From contig NC_088942.1 in assembly GCF_033473495.1 (NCBI RefSeq), positions 1,674,001 through 1,738,000 of the forward strand: DNA of 64,000 nt, read 5' to 3'. A program made the translations under genes and the position numbers. Under the pieces are notes generated by a model. It saw only the letters and a list, made by a program, of their open reading frames with translations, was not told the origin of the DNA and did no database searches. The stretch comes from Cercospora beticola. Lineage: Eukaryota > Ascomycota > Dothideomycetes > Mycosphaerellales > Mycosphaerellaceae. Shown here one piece after another: positions 54,894-64,000 of the stretch (its first letter is position 1; each line of letters starts with the position of its first letter).

Positions 54894-55678
54894 AGCGGTC
54901 AGCTTACACCTCGATCGACACGAAGGACGAGGACAGCGTGCGAGAGAACAGATGATATCTGTCCGCAGGAACGAACATCGTGTTACACTCGGACCTAGTC
55001 AGCACACAAACCCCCTTGCGGTCTGAACGCAGACGGAGACAAGGAAAGCCGGCGGCTTACCACAACCACTGGCCTGAACAAATCATAACGACAAGGATTG
55101 AATCGAAAAGGAGAGAAAAAAACATTTCTGATTGCGTTTTAGCGAAGGCGTTGGGGGACAACTCAGAAGCTCAGCAATGGCTAGGAGCTTTTTGCATGAA
55201 TGATATGATGGGCACCACAAACGAATGGGTTAACAGCACGACTCTCTACTACGACAGCTCAAGGGCGGACTGCATGGTCGTGCACTTGGTGCGCGAAGAA
55301 TGCAGGTCGCTACCTGCTAGAAGGCGGCTTAGCTAGCTGCTGAAGCAGGTAATTTCACATATATCCTGCTCAATGAACAAAATCACATAAATGCATTTCC
55401 CTCTTCATTTTCCTCGCCCGTGTGATCGTCTGCCGCCTTGTCTGCTACTGAATGCCGTCGGCGGGATGTGTTCAAGTTCAGCATGCTTTGTACGTGTCTC
55501 ACGTGTGGTTTGCTGGAAACGTTCATGCTATCACAAACCGTTGGTCTGTATCGCTGTTCATGTCATGCTCTTGATATCGGGCGAATGCAATTTATCATCA
55601 CAAGCCCAGTATAAGTACAAACGTACGCATCTCATGCGTACATCACCACGAGTGCCTGTCCTCCCTCCACGCCTCCGT
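54894..55678. other. Convergent intergenic region
   Basis: These 785 bp separate the 3' ends of mpe1 and the proteasome gene. Nothing beyond presumptive terminators is visible. Confidence 0.5.
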
Positions 55679-56595
55679 CTAGTCCAAGTTCGCCGTAACG
55701 TTGGAGAACTCGCCCTTCTCCAACTTCGTCTTCCAGAAAATGGGGTTCGTGTCCATGAAACCGTGCTTCACCCAGCCCTCTTCCTTGACATGGTACAAAT
55801 TGATGAAACCACCAGAGAAAGCATCTCTGTGCGTCGCAGCCAAAATACTTCTCTTGCCCAATTCCAACGCCTCCTCATCTTCGAGATCGTACTTGTACTC
55901 TGCGTCTAGCACACCGTAGGCGAATGTCTGACCGGATCCCACACAGAACAGGTTTCCTGCTAATCGTGTTCCGTCGCTGTCGATGTAGTAGAGCGCGGGA
56001 CCTTCGCTGGGTGTTACGCCGGCGCACATGGTTCCCATGCTCAGACCCATGCCTTTGTAGCTGTAGACGAGGTTGGCGAGGATTTTCGATGCGGCGGCGA
56101 CGGAGATGCGACGCTTGTGGCGGAGCTCGTGGAGTCGACATTGCATTCCGAGGTAGGCGAGCCAGTATTGACAGTCCTGTGTGCGGTTTGTGTTAGCAGC
56201 TAGCTTCTTGGTGTCTGTCACGTTGAGCTGGGTCTTACAGCAGCTCCTCCTGCCATGGTTCCCAACAGCACGGGGTTGATCTCGATGACCTTCTTCACGG
56301 TCTGACTGGCGATCCAGTTTCCTGCTGTTGCTCTCGAATCTGTGGCGACGATGATGCCGCCCTTGAAGCGGAAGGCAAGTGTCGTTGTTCCGTGGGCGAT
56401 CTTAATGGGGCATTGTGGATTGGTGTGGTCGTCGGTCATGGCACGCAGCCAGGCGGCATTGTTTGCGACGGGCGGCAGGGCGAAGTTCAGCGATAGTTGC
56501 GGTTGAAGATCGAGTGCAAGCTGTTGCTGGTCTTCCTCGCTGTAACCCTCGTTCTGGAATGCCGGCCGGCTGTACTGAGCCACCAGCGCGTCCAT
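55679..56595 (-). CDS. pre2: 20S proteasome subunit beta-5 (chymotrypsin-like)
   Basis: Two exons, 56595-56239 and 56176-55679, encode 284 residues; the 62-nt intron (GTAAGA...CACAG) joins GGAA to DCQYW. A propeptide of about 75 residues ends at HG-TTTLAF, so Thr1 of the mature subunit follows the Gly of [11 protein letters not shown]. That is the autocatalytic cleavage site of active beta subunits. The catalytic Asp and Lys lie in ATDSRATAG and [10 protein letters not shown]; the S1-pocket text [15 protein letters not shown] is typical of beta-5. Further conserved segments are [14 protein letters not shown] and [11 protein letters not shown]. The subunit provides the chymotrypsin-like activity of the 20S core. 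The gene is transcribed divergently from the Csk1-like kinase gene, only 326 bp away between start codons. Confidence 0.97.
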
Positions 56596-56921
56596 GGTGG
56601 AGTGTGTGGGTGTGATGGGGCAGTAGAGCTGGTGATTTGTTTGCGGTGGTCAAGCTCCAGCTGTGGTGTCTGATGGAAGAGGCGGACGTTGATGTCAAGG
56701 TGTTCGCTGCGATTGTCCAGCGCTGGAGCTCTCAAGGCCGCAGGCGCGACGCATCACCGCGCTTGTGCACGGGCCATGCCATGTCTTGAGCACCAGCCAA
56801 TAGCCACTTCTGGCGGCCAATCTTTCACTGCAAAACATGATGTTTCTGCTGTTGTCAATAATGCTGACTGCTTCAAAAGCGTCTACAGGGTGTTTGGTGG
56901 ATGCAAGAAACGGCCAGCAAC
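56596..56921. promoter_or_regulatory. Compact bidirectional promoter, proteasome beta-5 / kinase, with paired CCAAT boxes
   Basis: The start codons of the two divergent genes are 326 bp apart. CCAAT occurs at 56797-56801 (AGCCAATAG) and 56817-56821 (GGCCAATCT), 20 bp apart in the same orientation. CCAAT boxes are bound by the HAP/CBC complex in fungi. Motifs are visible; function is inferred. Confidence 0.45.
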
Positions 56922-58272
56922 ATGGCTGAAGACTGGCGCAAGACCATCTCCTTCAGCGATCGACTGCAGTGCACTACTGAAATGCAAGTGAGTATCCTTC
57001 CGACTGGGGCGGTAGACAGAGGCTGACTTGCTTTAGTACATCCGCATACAAGACAGCAAATCCAGGATGTCATCAGTCGGAGGCTTCAACCCAAGCTAAG
57101 GCGCGAGAGGAACTTGCTCGAAGAACAGCACGATCGCTGGTACGTTGTGCTGTTCCTTTGATCAAAACTGTACAAAGTTGACCTGCTCTAGGAGGAGTAC
57201 CACCAATTGATTTCTCGTAGTGTACAAGAGTTGCTGGTCTCCGGCGCACCTACTCCAGCAGGAGATCTCCACCTCAACGAGCATCATTTTCCAAACCTGC
57301 CAGCAAGTGGTGCCACAATTGGAAGATACACGAACGCCGAGCACTTCAGCGATGGACTGTTCTCAGAAGTCTACCGCGCTCTGGATCCAGACCTGCCCTC
57401 AGAGAGTGGAAAATTGAGGATGGTGGCGCTCAAGGTCACCAATCCGTCGGCCATGCAACCACCGCACGACTCCATCCGTGAAGCTCGTATCCTGGAGAAG
57501 GCCACCAGCGAACACATCATTCTGCTCATCGAGACGTTTCGCCAGTCAGACGGTACCTTCGTTCTCGCCTTCCCGTACATGCCTTTCAGCTTGGACACAC
57601 TGTTGCGCGAAAGGCGTCTCGATCCCCGGAGTTGCAAGACTATCATGCGAGATGTCTTCTCTGGCCTTGCTTACGTACATGGTATGGATATCATTCACCG
57701 CGATGTCAAGCCTTCCAACATTCTGTTGGCTACACCGAATGGCCCAGCGTATCTAGCAGACTTTGGAATAGCTTGGTCCGCCAACGACAGCGCATCAGAG
57801 CGCTCGTCCGAAAAGATTCTGGATGTCGGGACTACTTGCTACAGGCCGCCCGAGCTTCTGTTCGGTCACTCGGCTTATGGGACGAAGCTTGACATATGGG
57901 CCGCTGGATGTGTCGCAGCGCAAGTCTTTTGTTTGCAAGACAAAACTCTGTTTGATGCTGGAGATCTTGGGAGCGAACTTGCATTGATCAAGAGCATGTT
58001 CCAGGCTTTAGGCACGCCAGACCTCACTACATGGCCTGGAGCAGAAGAAATGCCAGATTGGGGCAAGATGAACTTCACCAAGTATCCAGCCAAGTCTTGG
58101 GATGAAATACTGCCAGGCGCGGATGCACAGGCCAGAGATCTCGTCAAGCAGCTGGTCCAGTTCGAGACCACATGGCGACCGACCGCTGATGAGGTGGGCT
58201 CAAAACACAATTAAGTCTCACCTTTGCATAGCTAACTGGTTGCAGACGCTACAGCATGCGGCACTGACCTGA
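56922..58272 (+). CDS. Csk1-like CDK-activating-type serine/threonine kinase
   Basis: The main exon 57192-58193 encodes the kinase domain, and a last exon 58246-58272 adds TLQHAALT. Landmarks are the glycine-loop variant SDGLFSEVYRA, VALKV with the ATP-binding Lys, REARIL (αC Glu), HRDVKPSNILL, DFGIAW, TCYRPPELLFG and DIWAAGCV. The modified glycine loop and YRPPE text fit Csk1/CAK-like kinases. The 5' end is uncertain. ATG at 56922 (or in-frame at 56901) opens MAEDWRKTISFSDRLQ, which looks genuine, and exon 1 ends at 56987. The best acceptor (TTTAG at 57036) leads to a stop. Two alternatives keep the frame: acceptor 57056 with a weak GTTGTG donor at 57144, or acceptor 57052 with a good GTACGT donor at 57140. 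Length would be about 390 residues. Confidence 0.8.
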
Positions 58273-58737
58273 ACAAGCTGTATTCATGCACCTCTTTCAC
58301 GTGGTTCCTGTGCCGCAAGTCATCACACCCCGATCAGCAGAAACGATGGACATCGCTCAGCGGCATATACCCTCCGCCTCCGGGCATCGTCGATCAATAC
58401 TCTCTGCTACAGCTCCTGGTATTCTTCCGTACGCTGATCCACGCCACTTCTTCCTTCAAGGTCCCCAAAAGGCACCCTATACTGTCTTGGCACAGGCATC
58501 GCCTTGAACTCAAATTCGAAGCCAAGCTACAGTAAGCTATAAGAAGCGAATCTGCATGAAGCAGAGCTCGTACTTCATGTCGGTCTCCGAACGACAGATG
58601 CGACGATGTATCATCACATACAAGCAAGTAGCTTAGAATGAATATAATAACTGAACTGAGTTGCCATCCCATCGCTGCTTGCAAAGCAGCTACCCTTTCA
58701 GACTACTGACTCGCCCGACGAAAGATCACGGAACAAA
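58273..58737. other. Intergenic region upstream of the cysteine-rich precursor
   Basis: The 465 bp contain a likely TATA-type element (annotated separately) near the right end and no supported coding sequence. Confidence 0.5.
58643..58650 (+). promoter_or_regulatory. TATA-like element upstream of the cysteine-rich precursor gene
   Basis: TATAATAA lies 87 nt before the start codon. Position and sequence suit a regulated, TATA-containing fungal promoter; this is inference from sequence alone. Confidence 0.4.
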
Positions 58738-59354
58738 ATGCTCTTCACCACTCTCTTCCTGCTTACCCTTCCATGGCTCTCTCAGACCCTTCCCGTCGAC
58801 GACCCCTCTTCGGTTGAGATCCGAGCAGCGGGAGGTTGTGGTGAAGGCATGCATGCTTGTGGTGGAGGCTGTATTCCTTATTTCGTCAAATGCGGACAGC
58901 AGTAAGTCGTTGTCTGCGTTTCGATTTCAGTCTACTTGGACTCAGAAAATCGTGCTCATGCGAGTTTTGGCAGTATCTCCGACGAGAAACGCTCTACCTA
59001 CGCAGCTGAAGAGGAACTCGCCCCTAGAGATGCTGCGGGAGGATGTGGAGAGGGGATGCATGCTTGCAATGGAGGTTGTCTTCCGTATTTTGTTGGTTGC
59101 AAGTAAGTCTCTTTTCAATGCTCTTCGTCTCTGATATCAGCATATACACTACAATATCGGCCGTTCATCTTGTCAGTTCTGTTCAGTAAACTCTATCTGA
59201 CAAGCGTGTCTACAGCTCCTCCGGGAAAAGAGACATCTCTGAAAGCGAGACTGAAGAACTTGCACCAAGGGCTACTGGAGGTGGCGGCGGTTGCGGAGAG
59301 GGGATGCATCCGTGCAATGGAGGATGTATTCCTTACTTTGTGGGTTGTGGTTGA
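58738..59354 (+). CDS. Secreted precursor with three Kex2-separated four-cysteine modules (unrecognised family)
   Basis: Three exons, 58738-58901, 58974-59102 and 59216-59354, encode 143 residues. Residues 1-17 (MLFTTLFLLTLPWLSQT) form a signal peptide. Each exon encodes one copy of a module with the pattern C-G-E-G-M-H-x-C-x-G-G-C-[IL]-P-Y-F-V-x-C, that is C-x6-C-x3-C-x6-C. The cysteines are 34/41/45/52, 79/86/90/97 and 124/131/135/142. Between modules are Lys-Arg pairs at 60-61 (SDEKR) and 102-103 (SSGKR), classical Kex2 sites. Each later module is preceded by an acidic spacer and the text E-L-A-P-R. Both introns are in phase 2 and begin GTAAGTC, so the modules look like exon duplications. 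Secretion, Golgi cleavage and three small disulfide-rich peptides are the inferred fate. Role is unknown; a signalling, antimicrobial or host-interaction peptide are all possible, and I do not assign one. Confidence 0.82.
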
Positions 59355-59655
59355 GGGGAATCGTGAAAATCGCTGAGGGACTTGAGTGAGACTGTGCCAA
59401 ACAAAATCATCGTGGAATCGACGTAAACCGATTAAAAAGAACCAGAACACATCATCTACTTCTCGAGCCAAAGATTAAGTCATCTATGCAGGACTGCCAC
59501 CTTTGTCTGTCGTCGTCACAAATCAAAAGACACCTACGTCGCTAGAAGAAGCTGGATTCCTCCACAATCATCGTCTCATGAACGGCGCTCCGAAACGCCT
59601 CACCATTAGCCCGTACCCGTACAAAGCCCTGTTGAAAAGGCTGATCCGTCATCAA
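59355..59655. other. Convergent intergenic region
   Basis: The 301 bp lie between the 3' ends of the cysteine-rich precursor and the NRPS-like gene. No structure beyond terminators is visible. Confidence 0.5.
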
Positions 59656-62600
59656 TTACAATCTGATAAGTTGCTCAATCGTCTTCGTCCAGTTCTCCTC
59701 TCTGCCCATCTTACCAACCAAAGCGACAAGCTCATCAAGTGCTGTTTCGGCTTCACGCAAGCTCAAATGCTCGGCATCCCAGCTGAAGCTCAGTGCCACG
59801 CTGCGCTTGTCGTCAAGCAGGAAACCAGTAATCGTGAGACCGTTGTCCATGCGTGTCAACATCTGCTGAAACTGCAGTCCTTTTGGATTCTGCGCAGTGG
59901 GAGCAGTAGGCAGCCAGTTGAAACTTTGGCGGCGAATCAAAGGTAGTAATGATTCGGCGTCGCGTTCGCGCTCGGCGAATGTTCGAGTATCATCTTCGGA
60001 AAGATGGTCTCGTAGACGGTCCACAATGCGGAAGAAGGGAGTGTGGGCGTATGCGCTGTTTCGTTCCTCATCCTTGGTGACTTGTTGCATGAAGGACAAA
60101 ACAGACTTGGAGCGTCCGACTGGGATACGGTCGAGGACGTACTCAGTGGTGCAACCGGAAACGTCAAGAGGATTCCCAGTGTATGCCTCTCGCTCAAGCG
60201 CGCTGTAGTCGGAGCTGAAAGGCCAGGTGCGGGCCGCGTTGATTGTGCCAAAGATGGCTTCTTTACCTTGTGTCTTCGCCACATTCATCACGGCGATCGC
60301 AGCCTTGACGAGCATGAACACGGGGACGTTGTGCTCTGCCTTCAGACGAGTAATGTCTTCGACCTTGACCATTCGGCGGACACCCTGTTGCGCTCGCACT
60401 TTGTCCGCTTGACTGACAGAACGCTCTCCTTTGCGCGCTTTTGTCCCGTTCCATCGAGTCCAGCCCAAGTCACTGCCCTTGAACCACTCGGGTGCACGCT
60501 GGGGAGGCCATAGAGATGATTCAGGAGTCGTTGAGATGCCTTGATGCTTCTCCGACCAGTACTTGATCCCACTGTCGGCCTCTGCGCCGTCGCGATGGTC
60601 GAAAAAAGCAGTTGCGTAGTCTTTGAACTGTGCATGGGGGACGATCTCGCCTTCGTTGGTAAGCAGAGTGACCACATCCTCCAACCAGAGCTTGGTCATG
60701 CTCATGTCATTGACAGCATGCGAGACGACCATCACTAGACCGGAAGTGCCATCGCTTCGTATCTTCGCAATGTGGAACTTGACTAGTGGACCTGGCGCAC
60801 TGGCGTTGTCATGGACTGGATGATCCAGCAAGAGTTTGTTCAAATCATCCTTGGTATCGACTTCCCAGCCAGTAGTCATTGATGCTTTCAGCCACTCTTC
60901 GGTAGGTCGAACAGTGGCCAACAGCATGTCTTCTCCCAATGGAAAACCCATCGATCGCATAGTTGGATGGACTTCAAGAGAGGTCTTGATTGCGCGTTCC
61001 AGCGTGATCGCGTCAACCGGGGCAAAGTAGCTGAATCGCAAGTTCCATGAGCATGGCCGAGCCCGGTTGAGGAAAATGGCATCCCAATCAGGAAGTGGTA
61101 TCACGTCTTCTACATCAGCCCACCTCATGCCATGAGGCGCAAGGACACATTCGGCTGCGTAGACGGTTCCCCAGAAGACATCCTCGTCTTCCCGGCAATG
61201 TGGCATATCGTGTATTGATGGCGGCCCCTCGCGCTTGGGCTGCACGGCCACGGCACTCTTCAGTGGCCGCGTGTCGATCAGATTGGCTTGATCCTGAATG
61301 GACTCACAGTTCTTGAAGTCTTCGACAGTGATATCCCGGCCGAGTTCCTTCTTGACAAGGCTGGACAGCTGCATCATCATCAATGAGTCCGCGAAAGCAT
61401 CAATGAGCGTCGATGGCATCAACCCATCAGTGCCGCTGATCATTTTCCAGATGTTGATCAACTGGTCGACAGTCGAGCCAGACTTGTCGACGCCCTTTTC
61501 TGCCTCTGCCTTGAGATAATCGCGGACTACCTTGGCGAGTTCCACTTTTCTGATCTTGCCTGATGCCGTGGTCGGCCAAGCGCTCAAGCCAATATCACTC
61601 AAGCGCAGAACAAGCTTCGGCGCAAAAGCTGCACCGAGATCACGTTGCGTGTCATTCTTCAGCTCTGCCAAGTTGGCTTTCTCACCCTCGGGTTCGATGA
61701 GTACCGCAATGGGAACCTCGCCAGCCATGTCGTCGGGAGCGCCGACAACTTGGACTTGGAATACGCCTGGCTTTTTGCTGAGGTAGTCTTCGATGCTAGC
61801 TGGGGAAATGTTCTCGCCGCCGCGGATAATCATATCCTTGTACCGGCCAGTGATTCGAACAGCGCCATCTTCATCCATGATAGCTTGATCGCCAGTGATG
61901 ATCCATCTGGTTCCTTCCTCATCCACATAGAAGTCCTTCTTTGAGACACGCGGGTCCATGTAGTGCGGAATGACCTGAGGGCCGCCGTTGTGTAACTCTC
62001 CGTATTGACCTCGAGGAAGAATGTCCCGAGTGCCTGGTTCACAGACCTTGACACAGGTCGCCCGCACAGGTCGTCCAGACATCACCTCGTTGTTTCGCAG
62101 CACTGAGCCTTCATCGACCGACCAGGCCATCGTTCCAGGAGATTCAGTCATACCATAGCTTGTACTTGACGGGACTTTAAGTGTCGACGCACAGGCCTCA
62201 ATTAGGCTTGGCAGCACGCCAGCTCCACTGATATCGATGCTAACCAACGTACTGAGATCGGTCTGAGAGAAAGCAGGATGTGAGAGAATCGCCTGGGCAG
62301 TCGTTGGTACCAGACCCATGTGCGTTGCTTGGAATTGGTCGAAACACTCGAGTGTGGCTTGTGCTTCGAAAGAATCAGAGGGATAAATGACCATGGCTCC
62401 GCGAAGCCAGAACCCAAGAGACCAGCCAATGCCATACGAGTGGAATCCTGGAAGGTGTTGCACAAAACGATGGCCACTCTCAACCTTCTGAGCATCCATG
62501 TAGCCCAAGGCTGCATTGAGGCATTGGAAACTGGTCAATGCGCAAGGTTTCGGCAGAGAAGTCGTGCCGCTGGTGAAGAGAATGACGATCGTGTCATTTG

Positions 62601-63204
62601 CTCCGATGACATCTGGAGTGTGTGGGGGCGTCAGCTCTCCCGACATCACGTCTGAGAGCAAACGCCATTCTCGCTGAGTTGCGCCGACAGGATTGGACAA
62701 AGTGATGCGTGTGCCGATGGAGGACATCAACTTCTCGGTGAGATTGTGCTCAAGCTGATTCGCAATGATGAGGTCAGCAGTGACTATCACCACAGGCGCC
62801 ACCAGCTCGAGCATGTGATTGATCTCATCCGTTCGTGTTGCCGTTTTCGGGTTGATAGGCACGAAGGGAGAATGCAGGTAGGCGCAAGCCCAATAGAATA
62901 GGGCCCATTCTGCTTGATTGTTGATGAGCGCCGCAATGGGTCTTCGTTCAATCGGGGTGATGCTGTTCAATGTTGTCGCCAATCGCCTGGCTCCGCGGTC
63001 AAGGTCGGCGAAGGTCCATTGAATGTAGTTCTTGTCGGTGTTCTGGCTGCCAACCCAGCGGAATGTGGTGGGCGTTTGATGCTTCGCGATCAGTGCCGTT
63101 GCATGAGGCCTTGCGCTAACTGTCTCTTGAAAGAGCTGCAAATGAGAGACGGATTGATCATCGACGCGCGGGCCATACTCGAGTGAAAGTGGTGTCCCGC
63201 CCAT
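59656..63204 (-). CDS. Single-module NRPS-like enzyme, adenylation-carrier-condensation (A-T-C)
   Basis: One uninterrupted exon encodes 1182 residues. The adenylation domain (about 20-575) has A3 FTSGTTSLPKP (210-220), A5 YGMTESPG (350-357), A7 ITGD (about 436), A8 ITGRYKDMIIRGGENISPASIEDYL and A10 SGKIRK with the catalytic Lys (about 550). Its style is closer to acyl-CoA synthetases than to canonical amino-acid A domains. A carrier domain follows with FADSLMMMQL, where Ser607 would carry phosphopantetheine. The C-terminal 500 residues resemble a condensation or acyltransferase domain. The active-site motif HHxxxD is present as SHAVND (about 828-833), with the second His and the Asp kept. Substrate and product are unknown; an acyl or aryl acid transferred to an amine or alcohol is plausible. 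The gene is convergent with the cysteine-rich precursor. The absence of introns in 3.5 kb is notable. Confidence 0.85.
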   Translation of the reverse strand: MGGTPLSLEYGPRVDDQSVSHLQLFQETVSARPHATALIAKHQTPTTFRWVGSQNTDKNYIQWTFADLDRGARRLATTLNSITPIERRPIAALINNQAEWALFYWACAYLHSPFVPINPKTATRTDEINHMLELVAPVVIVTADLIIANQLEHNLTEKLMSSIGTRITLSNPVGATQREWRLLSDVMSGELTPPHTPDVIGANDTIVILFTSGTTSLPKPCALTSFQCLNAALGYMDAQKVESGHRFVQHLPGFHSYGIGWSLGFWLRGAMVIYPSDSFEAQATLECFDQFQATHMGLVPTTAQAILSHPAFSQTDLSTLVSIDISGAGVLPSLIEACASTLKVPSSTSYGMTESPGTMAWSVDEGSVLRNNEVMSGRPVRATCVKVCEPGTRDILPRGQYGELHNGGPQVIPHYMDPRVSKKDFYVDEEGTRWIITGDQAIMDEDGAVRITGRYKDMIIRGGENISPASIEDYLSKKPGVFQVQVVGAPDDMAGEVPIAVLIEPEGEKANLAELKNDTQRDLGAAFAPKLVLRLSDIGLSAWPTTASGKIRKVELAKVVRDYLKAEAEKGVDKSGSTVDQLINIWKMISGTDGLMPSTLIDAFADSLMMMQLSSLVKKELGRDITVEDFKNCESIQDQANLIDTRPLKSAVAVQPKREGPPSIHDMPHCREDEDVFWGTVYAAECVLAPHGMRWADVEDVIPLPDWDAIFLNRARPCSWNLRFSYFAPVDAITLERAIKTSLEVHPTMRSMGFPLGEDMLLATVRPTEEWLKASMTTGWEVDTKDDLNKLLLDHPVHDNASAPGPLVKFHIAKIRSDGTSGLVMVVSHAVNDMSMTKLWLEDVVTLLTNEGEIVPHAQFKDYATAFFDHRDGAEADSGIKYWSEKHQGISTTPESSLWPPQRAPEWFKGSDLGWTRWNGTKARKGERSVSQADKVRAQQGVRRMVKVEDITRLKAEHNVPVFMLVKAAIAVMNVAKTQGKEAIFGTINAARTWPFSSDYSALEREAYTGNPLDVSGCTTEYVLDRIPVGRSKSVLSFMQQVTKDEERNSAYAHTPFFRIVDRLRDHLSEDDTRTFAERERDAESLLPLIRRQSFNWLPTAPTAQNPKGLQFQQMLTRMDNGLTITGFLLDDKRSVALSFSWDAEHLSLREAETALDELVALVGKMGREENWTKTIEQLIRL

Positions 63205-64000
63205 GGTTGCTCAAGCACACGAATTGCGTTTCACACCGCGACAGTAGCAGGCGATTTTGGGCTCGAAGTGCAGAAGGGAAAGGAGGACAGAATATGTACC
63301 TTGCGGGTTACTGCTCATGACCGCTGTCAGTCTCCGCCCACACGTGCGCCGCGGCCGTGCTGGGAGGAAGGGCCGTCATGATGCATATTAGCCTCGCCCG
63401 ACTAGCGAAAGGGCTAAACATAGAGGTATCTCATAGATACGTACGCGACGCGGCCAGGAGGCGCTGTTCGAAAGAGAATCCTCAAAACTCGCCAAGGCGC
63501 TCGTTCCGGCAGCCATTCCATGTCCGTTGCACAAAGAGCCACAGGACATTCAAGGGCTGAATTCCGACGATCCAGCACGCGGACTAGCCGCTTCAGAGCT
63601 ACGCTGCATCTCCTTCTGGAATGTCGCCAGGTTCTGTCTGCACCCTTCAAGCAATTTTTCAATCAGAAACTGCTGCAATGCGGCCGATAGGCCTGTCGTT
63701 TGGGTGTTCGTCTACTTGGTGGAGCAAACGAGACCCGCAATATGGCAGGCCCCTTAATAATAGTGCCGTCCATGCTGCTCGGAGCTGTTTGCTACGGATA
63801 TCTGCGCCACCTCGGCGATTGCGTACAGTCGGACGCAGTGATGCTTGCGATTGCTTGTTCAGGCAGCTGCCTGGCAGAGGGTGTATTGAGATCTCGGAGA
63901 GATGCAAAGGCGCTGTCAGATGTCATGTGTGGTAACCGAGAAAAACAGAACACGAGGTTGAGAATGGCATGATAAGGTGATGGTCCGCACGTTCCGGCGG
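63205..64000. other. Right edge of the window, upstream of the NRPS-like gene
   Basis: These 796 bp hold the promoter of the NRPS-like gene. Several overlapping frames of 70-105 codons occur, none recognisable. A partial gene entering from the right cannot be excluded. Confidence 0.4.

Noticed and set aside
58738..59354. Calling the precursor a dikaritin/ustiloxin-type RiPP or a toxin
   Set aside because: The Kex2-repeat layout fits, but no UstYa-like or tyrosinase gene is visible and the core has four cysteines, unlike known dikaritins. No evidence for toxicity exists in the sequence.
1..64000. tRNA, rRNA, CRISPR or prophage-like features
   Set aside because: By eye I found no TPsiC-box-containing cloverleaf, no regularly spaced direct repeats and no prokaryotic operon structure; TTCGAA words seen (for example near 16897 and 45985) lie in coding or unrelated sequence.

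Overview
The window is nuclear DNA of a filamentous ascomycete (Pezizomycotina). Most genes are split by short introns (about 50-70 nt) with GTAAGT-like donors, CTGAC/CTAAC branch sites and CAG/TAG acceptors. The gene set is fungal: a DIM-2-type DNA methyltransferase, Inp1, a UsgS-like membrane protein, Rtg2, a Zn2Cys6 regulator and Mpe1. I infer a Dothideomycete, possibly Mycosphaerellales-like, but that placement rests on general resemblance and not on a search.

Layout. 0-1 kb: a 428-bp TA-flanked inverted-repeat element (MITE). 0.9-3.9 kb: a RED/IK spliceosome factor and a small single-pass membrane protein. 3.9-7.7 kb: nothing supportable. 7.7-11.2 kb: a four-exon Zn2Cys6 transcription factor, followed by 5.6 kb of apparently non-coding DNA. 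16.8-20.6 kb: an intact DIM-2-like cytosine methyltransferase. 21.5-28.0 kb: Inp1, a UsgS-like protein and a formamidase with GATA sites in its promoter. 29.1-34.9 kb: an Rco1-like double-PHD subunit of Rpd3S and a PA2G4/Cdb4-type protein. 36.2-46.5 kb: trehalose-phosphatase Tps2, a mitochondrial nucleotidyltransferase, Rtg2 and a Dal5-family transporter. 47.7-58.3 kb: TAF12, a possible zinc-phospholipase/P1-nuclease-fold protein, Mpe1, proteasome beta-5 and a Csk1-like kinase. A diverged dispersed repeat lies on each side of TAF12. 58.7-63.2 kb: a small secreted cysteine-rich precursor convergent with a single-module A-T-C NRPS-like enzyme.

Genes are individually transcribed and mostly housekeeping: splicing, 3'-end processing, chromatin, proteasome, trehalose metabolism and nitrogen use. 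Three divergent pairs share upstream regions: Inp1/UsgS, PA2G4/Tps2 and beta-5/kinase. The formamidase, Rtg2 and the Dal5-type transporter all touch nitrogen or metabolic signalling but are not contiguous.

The most interesting locus is 58738-59354. Its 143-residue product has a signal peptide and three nearly identical four-cysteine modules, each encoded by its own exon. Lys-Arg (Kex2-type) sites separate the modules. This is the architecture of a multi-copy processed peptide precursor, and I do not recognise the family. It ends about 300 bp from the NRPS-like gene, so the right edge of the window may hold the start of a small peptide or secondary-metabolite locus.
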